From Azospirillum sp. TSA2s (GTDB lineage: Bacteria > Pseudomonadota > Alphaproteobacteria > Azospirillales > Azospirillaceae): DNA of 64,000 nt. Location of the stretch: contig NZ_CP039650.1 in the NCBI RefSeq assembly GCF_004923315.1, positions 1,439,501 to 1,503,500 on the forward strand, written 5' to 3'. The notes under the pieces were generated by a model. The model had not been told where the DNA came from and made no database searches. It saw only the letters and a program-made list of their open reading frames with translations. This document shows positions 27,389 to 36,152 of the stretch, in pieces. The position numbers and the translations under genes are program-made. The number at the start of each line of letters is the position of its first letter. Within the stretch, counting starts at the first letter, position 1.

Positions 27389-28246
27389 ATGTCTACCAAG
27401 CCCGCCACCCCCGGTGTCCGTCCGGTGCTCGCCGCCGTGGAGGGCATGGCCACCTCCGACGGGGCCGGGGTCAGCATGACCCGCATGCTGGGCACGCCCC
27501 GCCTGCGCACGCTCGACCCCTTCCTGATGCTTGACCTGTTCGGCTCGGACCAGCCGACCGACTATCTGGCGGGCTTCCCTGACCATCCCCACCGCGGGTT
27601 CGAGACGGTGACCTACATGCTGGCCGGCCGCATGCGCCATGCCGACAACCATGGGCATGAGGGTGTGATCGAGACCGGCGGCGTGCAATGGATGACCGCC
27701 GGCCGCGGCCTGATCCATTCGGAGATGCCGGAGCAGACCGAAGGGCTGATGCGCGGCTTCCAGCTGTGGATCAACCTGCCGGCCCGGCTGAAGATGACCG
27801 ACCCGCGCTATCAGGAGTTCCCGGCCGCCTCCATCCCGGTGGAGCGGCGCGAGGGTGGGGCGACCGTCACCGTCATCGCCGGCGACACCGCCCGCGGCAC
27901 GGCCGGGCCTGTGCGGGCCGAGGCGACCGACGCCCGCTATTTCGACGTGACGCTGCCGCCGTCGGTCTCCTTCGCCGAACCGCTGCCGGCCGGCCACACC
28001 GCCTTCCTGGTGCTGTTCGAAGGCACGCTGGATGTGGGCGGGGAGGGAGCTTTGTCGGGGCCGCGGGTGATCGTGCTGGGCGACGGCGAGCGGGTGGAGG
28101 CGGTGGCCGGGCCGGACGGCGCCCGCTTCCTGCTGCTGGCCGGCGAGCCGATCGGCGAGCCGATCGCCTGGGGCGGTCCCTTCGTCATGAACACGCGGGA
28201 GGAGGTGATGCAGGCCTTCCGCGACTTCGAGGAAGGGCGCATCTGA
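27389..28246 (+). CDS. Pirin family protein
   Basis: 285 residues. Cupin metal-site motif in FPDHPHRGFETVTYMLAG, with further His/Glu ligands in HADNHGHEGVIETGGVQWMT and GLIHSEMPEQTEGLMRGFQL, typical of pirins. The C-terminal pirin domain ends near the stop. Bacterial pirins bind iron and several act as quercetin dioxygenases or redox-linked regulators; which applies here cannot be told. AGGAG lies upstream of the ATG. Stands alone after the amtB terminator. Confidence 0.92.
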   Translation: MSTKPATPGVRPVLAAVEGMATSDGAGVSMTRMLGTPRLRTLDPFLMLDLFGSDQPTDYLAGFPDHPHRGFETVTYMLAGRMRHADNHGHEGVIETGGVQWMTAGRGLIHSEMPEQTEGLMRGFQLWINLPARLKMTDPRYQEFPAASIPVERREGGATVTVIAGDTARGTAGPVRAEATDARYFDVTLPPSVSFAEPLPAGHTAFLVLFEGTLDVGGEGALSGPRVIVLGDGERVEAVAGPDGARFLLLAGEPIGEPIAWGGPFVMNTREEVMQAFRDFEEGRI

Positions 28247-28376
28247 TCGCCCGATGCTGCGCGGGGCCGGTCCTCATGGTCTGCCCCACGCGGCATCTCG
28301 TGCCTTGCACCCCCGCCGTCCCCGGTTATCATGGCGCATTCCGTATTAACACCAACGATGGCGGGGAGCCGGGGCG

Positions 28377-28922
28377 ATGCGAGCAAAGGGTCTGATGGGT
28401 GGCTTCAGGGCGGCTGCGGCTGCGGCACTGCTGGCTCTGACGCTTGCCGGGGGACTTTTCTCCGCCAAGCCGGCCGCCGCCGTGGACTTCTCCAAGGCCG
28501 CCGCCGATTTCGGGCCCGAGGGCGCCTGGACCAACCAGTGCGACATCGACCGGATGACCGACAGCAAGACCTGCCGGCTGATGATCTACCGCCTGTTCGA
28601 CGACGGGAAGGATGTCGGCTTCATCGCGCTCAGCATCATTCCGACCGGGAACGACTTCCACCTGTTCCTGACCACCAGCCAGGGCCTGATCGACCGCTGC
28701 GCCATCCGCGTCGACCGCCAGCCGCGCATCGAATCGCATGTGGCGACGCTGAACATGTGCATGTTCCCGAACTTCGTGTCCGGCCGCGTCGCCGACCAGT
28801 TCCGCAACGGCTCGTCCATCCTGGTCCGCGTCAACTCCCCCCGCATGGGCAAGCGCGACATCGACTTTCCGCTGAACGGTTTCTCCCGCACCTTCGAGGA
28901 GATGCAGCGCAGCCTGCAGTGA
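28377..28922 (+). CDS. Secreted protein resembling the invasion-associated locus B (IalB) family
   Basis: 181 residues. Signal peptide to about 35 (LALTLAGGLFSAKPAAA). The mature part has the pattern W...C at TNQCDIDRMTDSKTCRLMIY, then ALSIIPTGNDFHLFLTTSQG, and paired cysteines further on (DRCAIRV, LNMCMFPNF). This spacing recalls IalB-type periplasmic proteins, which are common in alphaproteobacteria and of uncertain function. Start ATG 28377 after GGGG; an ATG at 28395 is possible. Family assignment is tentative. Confidence 0.6.
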   Translation: MRAKGLMGGFRAAAAAALLALTLAGGLFSAKPAAAVDFSKAAADFGPEGAWTNQCDIDRMTDSKTCRLMIYRLFDDGKDVGFIALSIIPTGNDFHLFLTTSQGLIDRCAIRVDRQPRIESHVATLNMCMFPNFVSGRVADQFRNGSSILVRVNSPRMGKRDIDFPLNGFSRTFEEMQRSLQ

Positions 28923-28934
28923 GGGGGAGTGATG

Positions 28935-28962
28935 TCCCCCTCTCCCCGGGGGGGAGAGGGGA
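28935..28962. repeat. C/G-rich palindrome, short copy
   Basis: TCCCCCTCTCCCC / GGGGAGAGGGGA hairpin with a three-base loop, between the convergent IalB-like and catalase-family genes. Composition resembles the arms of the larger palindromic elements at 380, 37741 and 59383. There is no T-run, so it is not a classical terminator. Confidence 0.6.
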
Positions 28963-28990
28963 TTGTAGGCGGGAGAGGGAGCGCTGACGC

Positions 28991-30106
28991 CTAGCCCGGC
29001 AACCGGTAGCCCGCAGCCGGTTCGTGCATCGGGCAGCCGTTGCGGTCCATGCGGAATTCGGCGGAGCGGTCGTAGGCGAGGCGGCGGGCGCGCATGATCG
29101 AACCCAGCGGCCGGTGCGCCGCCAGCCCATGCCAGGGGCTGAAGGACAGCCGGTCGTCGCCGGCGCGCGACCGTTCCTCGCTCCACGCCGTCTGCGCCGG
29201 CACGGTGAGGCGGGCGACGGTGCGGTAGGGGCTCAGCTCCTCCGGCCACAGCACGCTGGCATCCTCCACCGGCATGCGCTCCTCGTCGGTGCGCAGCTGG
29301 GCGCGCAGTTCCCAGACGGCTTCGTTGTCGCGGAAGAACTCCACCACCGCTTCGCGCAGGCCGTTCGGCTTGCCGTTGACGGTCAGCGCCGCGCCGGCCA
29401 GCGCGGTCAGTTCCGGAGACACCGGAACGATCTGCAGCTTGGCGATATGGTCGCCGAAGCGCAATGCGGCCTGGCTGTAGAATGTTTCGCCCAGAATGTG
29501 GGTTTCCGGGTGGCCGCCCAGCGTCTTCAGCGTGGCGCTCTCGCCGCCGAAGGCCTCCACCACCCGTTCGGCGGCGCGCAGGCCGGCCGACAGCACCGTC
29601 TTCGCCGTCTCCGCCCGGTCGGTGGTGGCAGCCAGCAGCTTCAGCGTCGTCAGGAACCGCTTTGCGTCGGGGGCCGAGAAGACAGGGGCGTTGGCCATGA
29701 CGAAATCCTGCGTCGCCTCGTCCTCCGATCCCGGCATCCGGTCGCCGGACACGCCCAGCACCTTCACCGCCAGACCGCGCGGGGTCGATACGCTGTCGGG
29801 CAGGATGTCGCCCGGCGTGGTCGACAGCCGCAAAATCGCCGGATAGCTCTCCGGCCGCGCGAACAGGCCCTGGGCCAGTTCCGCCGGCAGATCGTCCAGC
29901 ACGTCCAGCCGGCCGATCAGCAGCCCGTGGCTCTTGGCGTGGACGCTGCGGTTCGCATGGCCGCTGTCCTCGAAGGTCTTGGCGCTGATCGACAGCAGCG
30001 TTTCGGCCAGTTCCTCGAAGATTTGGGCTTCGTCGGGACCGGGATTTTCGACCGACGGGGCGTAGGGCAGGGGCTTGGCATTGGGCTGGGAAAAGGCAGC
30101 GGACAA
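28991..30106 (-). CDS. Catalase-family (haem-binding catalase-fold) protein
   Basis: About 371 residues from a TTG at 30106. The motif NRSVHAKSHGLLIGRLDVLD corresponds to the distal His region of catalases (VHAKG), and FSPWHGLAAHRPLGSIMRAR is a family block near the C-terminus. The protein is shorter than true catalases (~480+) and belongs to the diverged catalase-like group, so peroxide dismutation is not assured. The start is uncertain: an ATG at 30223 would add 39 residues of non-conserved sequence. Standalone gene. Confidence 0.75.
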   Translation of the reverse strand: MSAAFSQPNAKPLPYAPSVENPGPDEAQIFEELAETLLSISAKTFEDSGHANRSVHAKSHGLLIGRLDVLDDLPAELAQGLFARPESYPAILRLSTTPGDILPDSVSTPRGLAVKVLGVSGDRMPGSEDEATQDFVMANAPVFSAPDAKRFLTTLKLLAATTDRAETAKTVLSAGLRAAERVVEAFGGESATLKTLGGHPETHILGETFYSQAALRFGDHIAKLQIVPVSPELTALAGAALTVNGKPNGLREAVVEFFRDNEAVWELRAQLRTDEERMPVEDASVLWPEELSPYRTVARLTVPAQTAWSEERSRAGDDRLSFSPWHGLAAHRPLGSIMRARRLAYDRSAEFRMDRNGCPMHEPAAGYRLPG

Positions 30107-30475
30107 GGGGCCGGCTCCGGATTGGGGAAGGGGCGGGGTGCAGCCGGGACAACAGCCGGATTGTGTCGTCCGTTCCGCAACGATTCGCCGGAGCCGGCGG
30201 AGGTTAATGACCAGGCCCGGCATCCACCTTTGCTGTTCGCACTGCACAAAAAGAGGCGGGCCTGCAAATAATCAAGCACGACCCATGCGGGTGTGGTTTG
30301 GGAGTATTCCAATCTTCTATGGAAATTAACCAAGAGTATTGGAAGATCCCTTATAAGAAGTCTGTAGCGCTGAAGTGCCTTGCCTGCTTATCCTTCAAGG
30401 TGGGAGGGTCGGAGATTTTCGATCACTTTGCGGAGTTCGAAGAGTCCGGCCGGATCGGCGACCGAAGGATGCTCC
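30107..30475. other. Divergent intergenic region, AT-rich in its centre
   Basis: About 370 bp between the catalase-family gene and the GGDEF-EAL gene. Around 30299-30360 it is strongly AT-rich for this genome and contains two GAGTATT copies, facing TTCCAA/TTGGAA half-sites, and a TATAAG that could be a -10. Part of it (30107-30223) would be coding if the upstream start of the catalase-family gene were used. Confidence 0.45.
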
Positions 30476-33400
30476 ATGACCAGCTGGCCTGCGATACGTC
30501 CCATCAGGTGGGTGCGCGGCTGCGTCCTGCTGCTGGGACTTCTGCTGGCGGCGATGGCGTCCTCCGCCGCCGGACGGCCGTCGGCGGCGAACCGGACGGT
30601 GCTGGTCCTGCATTCCTACCACCAGGGCTACGAGTGGACGCATGGTCAGGCCGACGGTATCACCAAGCTGTTGGAGGTGGAGGCGCCGACCGCGATCGTG
30701 ATTGCCTATTACCTGGACTGGAAGCGCTTTCCGGACCGGAGCGGCCTGGAGCTTCTGCGGGCACTGATCGCCTTTCGCCATCCTCAGGGCACCGTCGATG
30801 CCATCATCACCACCGACGATGCGGCATTGGAATTCGCTCTCGACCTGCGGCGGGAATTGTATGGGCCGGTGCCGCTGGTGCATGGCGGCGTGATCGCGGC
30901 CACGGCACGCAAGCTGACCGCGGGCGAGCGCAATGTGGTCGGGGTGGACGAGGGCAAGGACATCGAAGGAACCGTCCGCATGGCGGCTGCGGCCAACCCG
31001 AAGCTGCGCCACCTGTTCCTTCTGCGCGACCAGACCGAATCGGGACTTGCCCTGGATGTCGAGGTCGAGGCGCTGGCGGCGGCCGGCCGTCTTCCCGCCG
31101 GGCTGGAGCGGCATGTGCTGCCCGACCTGCCCTTCGCCCGGCTGGAGGATCGGCTGGCGACCCTTCCGCCCGACAGCGCCGTGCTGCTCGGGAGCTATGC
31201 TTCCGATGCCGACGGGGTGGTTCTGCCGCCCGAGGAGTTCCTGGACCTGATGAGCGAGCGGAGCAGCGCGCCGATCTATGGCCTGCAGGACTTCCTGCTC
31301 GGCCATGGCATCGTCGGTGGCAGCCTGCTGAGCGCACAGGAGCACGGCCGGGCGGTGGGAAGGCTGGCCGCCAGGATGTTGAACGGGGACGGGGTGTCCG
31401 ATCTGCCGGCGGAGGCGAACCGCTCCGTTTCACGCGCGGCGGATTACCGGCAGGCGGAGCGGTATGGCATCGACGCCATGTCGTTCGGGCCGCTCGACCG
31501 GCTGATCAACAAGCCCTTCTCCTTCATGGAGACCTACCGCTGGCTGGTGGTGACGGTCGGCGGCGTGCTGCTGCTGCTGTTCGGCATGGTGCTGGTGCTG
31601 TCCTTCGCGCTGCGCGAACGCCGGATGGCCGAGGCGGCGCTGCGGGTGAGCAACGATGCGCTCAGCGACTCGCGCCGGGAGCTGCAGGCCAAGGTGGAGG
31701 AGCTGACCGCCAGCAAGGAGGCGTTGCGCGGGCGTGAGCGGTGGATGCGGCTGGTGGCCGAGGCGTCGCGCGACATCATCTGGACCTGGGACGTCGTCAA
31801 GGACCGCCGGGTCCTGTCCGGTCGGGTCGAGGAACTGCTGGGGGTGGACGCCGTCAGCATCAATTCGCTGGCGGCCTGGTTCGACCGCGTCCACCCGGAC
31901 GACCGCGCGCATGCGGAAGAGGAGCTGTGCCGCCACCTGTCGGGCGAACTGCCGGAATACCGGGTGGAATACCGCGTCCGTCACCGCGACGGCAGTTACC
32001 TGTGGCTGTACGCCACCGGCAAGGCCCTGTTCGACGAGCAGGGGCATCCGACGATGATGGGCGGCTCCTACACCGACATCACCGCCCAGAAGCAGCAGCA
32101 GGCGCGGCTGGACCATCTGGCCCATTATGATTCGCTGACCGGGCTGCCCAACCGGCTGATGCTGGAACGGCATGTCGACCGGCTGATCGCCGACAACAGG
32201 GCGTGCGGCAAGGCCGGGTCGCTGGCGCTGCTGTTCCTCGACATGGACAATTTCAAGTTCATCAACGACGGGTTCGGCCACAAGGCGGGCGACGAGCTGC
32301 TGGCGATGATGGGCCGGCGCATCAGCGAGGGAGCGGGCGAGGGGCTGTTCATCGCGCGGCTGGGCGGCGACGAGTTCGTGGTGGTCGTCCAGGGCGGCGA
32401 CGCCGGTGCCCCGGCGGAGGTGGCGCGGCGGGTGGAGCAGGCTCTGGCCGCGCCCTTCCTGGTCGAAGGGCAGCATTTCTACGTTTCCTGCAGCATCGGC
32501 ATCGCGCGCTATCCCTGGGACGGCCGCTGTTTCGACGATCTGCTGCAGAATGCCGACACCGCCATGTACCGGGCCAAGGACAATGGGCGCGGAAGCATCT
32601 GCACCTTCACCGCCGACATGAACCTGAACGTGGTGGAGCGCATGCAGCTGCTCAGCCGCGCCCGGCTGGCCTTCGACCGCCAGTCCTTCAGCCTGCATTA
32701 CCAGCCCCAGGTCGCGACGGCCGACGGCCGGGTCCGCGGCTTCGAGGCGCTGGTCCGCTGGACCGATTCGGAATTGGGGCCGGTGTCGCCGGACCGCTTC
32801 ATTCCGGTGTGCGAGGATTCGGGCCTGATCGTCCCGCTCGGGCTGTGGGTGCTGGAGACCGCCTGCGTCGAGGCGGTGGGGCTGGGCTGCCGCGGGGCCG
32901 GCGACGTGACGATGAGCGTCAACATGTCGGCGGTCCAGCTGGGCCAGCATGATTTCGTGCCGCGGGTGCTGGAGATCCTGGCCCGCACCGGATTGCCGCC
33001 GCACCGGCTGGAGCTGGAGATCACCGAGTCGCAGATGATCGGCTCGCTCGACGCCGCCATCGGCAAGCTGAACGCGCTGCGGCAGGCCGGCATCCACATC
33101 GCGCTGGACGATTTCGGCACCGGCTATTCGTCGCTGACCTATCTGCGGACGCTGCCGATCAACACGCTGAAGCTGGACAAGGCCTTCATCGACGACGTCC
33201 ACCGCCGCCCCGACGCGCGCAGCATGGTGTCGTCCATCTCGCGCATCGCCCACGACCTCAGCCGCAGCGTGGTGGCCGAAGGGGTGGAGGAGGCGGCCCA
33301 GTGGGAGGTGCTTGCGCAGATGGGCTGCGACCTGATCCAGGGCTATTTCGTCAGCCGTCCGCTGCCGGCCGACCGCATCGACGCCTTCCTGGCGGCCTGG

Positions 33401-33499
33401 GAGGAGCGGCGGGCCGGCTTGCCGCTGATCGACGGCGACGATGTGGTGGTCGGCATGCCCTGCGCCGCGGCGACCCGGCCGCCGTCGCCGGTGTCGTGA
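30476..33499 (+). CDS. Membrane sensor GGDEF-EAL protein with ABC-substrate-binding-like input and PAS
   Basis: 1007 residues. N-terminal membrane span at about 14-34, then a periplasmic part 35-370 similar to ABC-type substrate-binding sensors (VLVLHSYHQGYEWTHGQADG). A second span lies near 380-403, followed by a short coiled coil and a PAS domain at about 450-560. The GGDEF motif is intact at 630-634, and the EAL domain has EAL at 757-759, LEITES and DDFGTGYSSLTYL. Both catalytic motifs look complete; no RxxD inhibitory site precedes GGDEF. It likely makes and/or degrades c-di-GMP in response to a periplasmic ligand. The ATG at 30476 follows GAAGGA. Confidence 0.92.
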   Translation: MTSWPAIRPIRWVRGCVLLLGLLLAAMASSAAGRPSAANRTVLVLHSYHQGYEWTHGQADGITKLLEVEAPTAIVIAYYLDWKRFPDRSGLELLRALIAFRHPQGTVDAIITTDDAALEFALDLRRELYGPVPLVHGGVIAATARKLTAGERNVVGVDEGKDIEGTVRMAAAANPKLRHLFLLRDQTESGLALDVEVEALAAAGRLPAGLERHVLPDLPFARLEDRLATLPPDSAVLLGSYASDADGVVLPPEEFLDLMSERSSAPIYGLQDFLLGHGIVGGSLLSAQEHGRAVGRLAARMLNGDGVSDLPAEANRSVSRAADYRQAERYGIDAMSFGPLDRLINKPFSFMETYRWLVVTVGGVLLLLFGMVLVLSFALRERRMAEAALRVSNDALSDSRRELQAKVEELTASKEALRGRERWMRLVAEASRDIIWTWDVVKDRRVLSGRVEELLGVDAVSINSLAAWFDRVHPDDRAHAEEELCRHLSGELPEYRVEYRVRHRDGSYLWLYATGKALFDEQGHPTMMGGSYTDITAQKQQQARLDHLAHYDSLTGLPNRLMLERHVDRLIADNRACGKAGSLALLFLDMDNFKFINDGFGHKAGDELLAMMGRRISEGAGEGLFIARLGGDEFVVVVQGGDAGAPAEVARRVEQALAAPFLVEGQHFYVSCSIGIARYPWDGRCFDDLLQNADTAMYRAKDNGRGSICTFTADMNLNVVERMQLLSRARLAFDRQSFSLHYQPQVATADGRVRGFEALVRWTDSELGPVSPDRFIPVCEDSGLIVPLGLWVLETACVEAVGLGCRGAGDVTMSVNMSAVQLGQHDFVPRVLEILARTGLPPHRLELEITESQMIGSLDAAIGKLNALRQAGIHIALDDFGTGYSSLTYLRTLPINTLKLDKAFIDDVHRRPDARSMVSSISRIAHDLSRSVVAEGVEEAAQWEVLAQMGCDLIQGYFVSRPLPADRIDAFLAAWEERRAGLPLIDGDDVVVGMPCAAATRPPSPVS

Positions 33500-33521
33500 T
33501 TTGGGGAAGGGCCGTAAACGC

Positions 33522-33554
33522 AAAACGCCCCGCAGGCGGACTGCGGGGCGCTTT
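33522..33554 (+). terminator. Intrinsic terminator after the GGDEF-EAL gene
   Basis: Stem CGCCCCGCAG / CTGCGGGGCG, five-base loop, flanked by AAAA and CTTT, so it may also serve the convergent gene at 33590-34006. Confidence 0.85.
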
Positions 33555-33589
33555 CGGAGGCTGGGCTTGTCGGACCGGAGAGGTCGCGC

Positions 33590-34006
33590 TCAGTGCCGCG
33601 TGCGGGCCGGGGTGATGTAGACGCCGTCCCAATCGACGCCGAACAGGGCGTCGTCGCCGGCCTCTTCCACCAGGTCGTCATATTCGTGGGCCTCGATCAG
33701 TCCGAAGATGGAGGCGGTGCCGGAGGCGTCGAGGTCGCAGGTCACCACATGGCCGCCCACCTCGACGGAGGTGAAGAACACTTCCGGCAGTTCCATGCTG
33801 TCCAGGTCGGCGGTGACGGCGGCTTCGATCTCGTGGATGGAGCGGGACGACAGCGACACGCGCAGCTTGGCCGCCTGGGAGGCCCAGACGATGCGCTTGA
33901 CGTGTGCCGGCTCCTTCATCTCCGCAACGCCCGCCGCTTCGTCGCCTTGGCCGGCCATCGCGATCATCCGGGAAACCAGGGTCGAGGTGCTGCTGGGTGC
34001 GCGCAT
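33590..34006 (-). CDS. Conserved-looking hypothetical protein
   Basis: 138 residues, ATG at 34006 with a GGAGG ribosome site, which supports translation. No known domain was recognised. The middle (VKRIVWASQAAKLRVSLSSR) is basic, while the C-terminal half is acidic (EAHEYDDLVEEAGDDALFGV) and ends DWDGVYITPARTRH. No signal peptide or membrane span. Monocistronic between a terminator and psuG on the same strand. Function unknown. Confidence 0.7.
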   Translation of the reverse strand: MRAPSSTSTLVSRMIAMAGQGDEAAGVAEMKEPAHVKRIVWASQAAKLRVSLSSRSIHEIEAAVTADLDSMELPEVFFTSVEVGGHVVTCDLDASGTASIFGLIEAHEYDDLVEEAGDDALFGVDWDGVYITPARTRH

Positions 34007-34121
34007 TGAAGCCTCCGCTCGTTCGATGACGACAGATTTGCGCGCAGGCGGTTAACGGGGTCTTAAGCCGGCACCGGGGCTAAAGCCTTACCACCGCAGG
34101 AGTAGGCTTATCCGTTCGGTT

Positions 34122-35036
34122 CTAGGGGGCGGCAAGGGCGGCGGCGACCCCTGCCGCGACCCGCGCGTTGTTGCGGATCAGCGCGATGTTGGCGGTCAGG
34201 CTGCGCCCGCCGGTGATGCGCTCCAGCGCCGCCAGCAGGTGGGGGGTGATGTCCTTCCCCTTGATATTGTTGGCTTCCCCGTCGGCCAGCGCCTGGGTGA
34301 CCGCGGCTTCCATCAGGTCGGCGTCCAACTCGTCGGCCGGTGGGATGGGGTTGGCGAGCAGCACGCCGCCTTCCAGGCCAAGCTGCCATTTCGCCCGCAG
34401 GATGTCTGCCACCTGTCGCACGTTGTCACAGCGATGATCGACGGGCAGGCCGCTGCGGCGGCTGTAGAAGGCGGGAAATTCGTCCGTGCCGAAGCCCAGC
34501 ACCGGGACTCCACGGGTTTCCAGCACCTCCAGCGTCTTGGGCAGGTCGAGAATCGACTTGGCGCCGGCGCAGACCACGCAGACGGAGGTGCGGGCCAGCT
34601 CGTCGAGGTCGGCGGAGATGTCGAAGCTGCTCTCCGCCCCGCGATGGACGCCGCCGATGCCGCCGGTGGCGAAGACGGAGATGCCGGCCAGCCGAGCCCC
34701 GATCATCGTCGCCGCCACCGTGGTGGCGCCGATGCCGCCGCCGGCGAGCGCGATGGGCAGGTCGCGGCGGCTCAGCTTGCGCGCCTTGTGGCCGGCGATG
34801 GCCAGCCGTTCCAGCGCCGTGTCGTCCAGCCCGATGCGGATGCGGCCGTCCATCACCGCGATGGTGGCGGGGATGGCGCCGGCGGCCCGCACCTCCGCCT
34901 CCAGCGCGCGGGCGGTCTCCAGATTCTGCGGATAGGGCATGCCGTGGGAAATCACGGTCGATTCCAGCGCCACCACCGGGCGGCTCGTGGCAAGCGCGTC
35001 GGCAATCTCGGGGGTCGGCAGCAGGATCGGGTGCAT
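34122..35036 (-). CDS. psuG: Pseudouridine-5'-phosphate glycosidase
   Basis: 304 residues, standard for PsuG. Conserved blocks VVALESTVISHGMPYPQNLE, TIAVMDGRIRIGL, ATGGIGGVHRGAESSFDISA and GFGTDEFPAFYSRRSGLPVD are all present, and the Lys expected to form the Schiff base lies in the family region CAGAKSILDLPKTLE. It splits pseudouridine 5'-phosphate into uracil and ribose 5-phosphate. The usual kinase partner psuK is not adjacent. Divergent from the exonuclease gene with only 39 bp between starts, so promoters must overlap. The uracil product links loosely to upp at 50 kb. Confidence 0.95.
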   Translation of the reverse strand: MHPILLPTPEIADALATSRPVVALESTVISHGMPYPQNLETARALEAEVRAAGAIPATIAVMDGRIRIGLDDTALERLAIAGHKARKLSRRDLPIALAGGGIGATTVAATMIGARLAGISVFATGGIGGVHRGAESSFDISADLDELARTSVCVVCAGAKSILDLPKTLEVLETRGVPVLGFGTDEFPAFYSRRSGLPVDHRCDNVRQVADILRAKWQLGLEGGVLLANPIPPADELDADLMEAAVTQALADGEANNIKGKDITPHLLAALERITGGRSLTANIALIRNNARVAAGVAAALAAP

Positions 35037-35075
35037 GCGCTGGGTCTCCGGTTGTCGCGCCCTATATTAGGACGC

Positions 35076-36152
35076 ATGTCCGCTGCACTCCATGCCAATC
35101 CCGACCGCCCGCACCCCGACAAATGGATCAAGGTCCTGCCCGAGGGGCTCTATGTCGAGCCGGGAGGCTTCTACATCGACCCGGTGCGCCCGGTGGAGCG
35201 CGCGGTCGTCACCCACGGCCATTCCGACCACGCAAGGCCCGGCAACCGCCATGTGCTGGCGACTCCCGGCACGCTCGCCATCATGCGCCAGCGGATGGGC
35301 GAGGGGGTGGGGGAAAACCTGCAGCCGCTGGAGTATGGCGAGAGCTTGCGCATCGGCGACGTGGCGATGCGGCTGGTTCCGGCCGGCCATGTGCTGGGCA
35401 GCGCCCAGGTGGTGCTGGAGCATGCCGGGTCGCGCGTGGTGGTGTCGGGCGACTACAAGCGCCGGCTCGACCGCACCTGCGCAGCCTTCGAGCCGGTGCC
35501 CTGCGACGTCTTCGTGACCGAGGCGACCTTCGGCCTGCCGGTGTTCCGCCACCCGCCCGACCTGGGGGAGGTGCAGAAACTGCTGCATTCGATGGCGCTG
35601 TTCCCGGAGCGCAGCCATGTCGTCGGCGTCTATGCACTCGGCAAATGCCAGCGGCTGATCACCTTGCTGCGGGCGGCGGGGTACGACCGGCCGATCTGGC
35701 TGCATGGCGCGCTGGAGCCGCTGTGCCGGCTCTACAGCAGCCTGGGAGTGGAGTTGGGGGATCTGCGGCCGGCGACGGTGGCGGCGAAGGAGGATTTGAA
35801 GGGGGCGCTGGTGCTGGCCCCGCCGGCGGCGGTGGCCGACCGCTGGGCGCGGCGGCTGGCCGATCCGGTGGTGGCGATGGCGTCGGGATGGATGCGGGTG
35901 CGCCAGCGTGCCCGCCAGCGCGGGGTGGAACTGCCGCTGGTGATCTCCGACCATGCCGACTGGGACGAGCTTTGCCAGACGCTGGAGGATGTCGGTGCGC
36001 CGGAGGTCTGGGTGACCCATGGCCGCGAGGAGGCGCTGGTCCATTACGCCACCAGCCGCGGCATCCGCGCCCGCGCACTGGCGCTGATCGGCTTCGAGGA
36101 CGAGGATTCGGAAGGGATTTCGGAGAAGGCCGCGGAAGGGGAGGCGTCGTGA
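35076..36152 (+). CDS. Ligase-associated DNA exonuclease (beta-lactamase/beta-CASP fold)
   Basis: 358 residues. Metal-binding motif VVTHGHSDHARPGNRHVLAT near 47-66, then GHVLGSAQVVLEH and SGDYKRRLD, the pattern of metallo-beta-lactamase nucleases of the mRNA-3'-end-processing-factor type. These are called ligase-associated exonucleases because the gene sits next to an ATP-dependent DNA ligase, as here: the stop overlaps the ligase GTG by four bases. Proposed role: DNA end processing in repair. AGGA lies before the ATG at 35076. Confidence 0.9.
   Translation: MSAALHANPDRPHPDKWIKVLPEGLYVEPGGFYIDPVRPVERAVVTHGHSDHARPGNRHVLATPGTLAIMRQRMGEGVGENLQPLEYGESLRIGDVAMRLVPAGHVLGSAQVVLEHAGSRVVVSGDYKRRLDRTCAAFEPVPCDVFVTEATFGLPVFRHPPDLGEVQKLLHSMALFPERSHVVGVYALGKCQRLITLLRAAGYDRPIWLHGALEPLCRLYSSLGVELGDLRPATVAAKEDLKGALVLAPPAAVADRWARRLADPVVAMASGWMRVRQRARQRGVELPLVISDHADWDELCQTLEDVGAPEVWVTHGREEALVHYATSRGIRARALALIGFEDEDSEGISEKAAEGEAS

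Noticed and set aside
30107-30223. 39-residue N-terminal extension of the catalase-family protein from ATG 30223
   Set aside because: Codon use and composition of the extension look non-coding, and relatives begin near PLPYAPSVEN. It remains possible, so it is recorded as an alternative.
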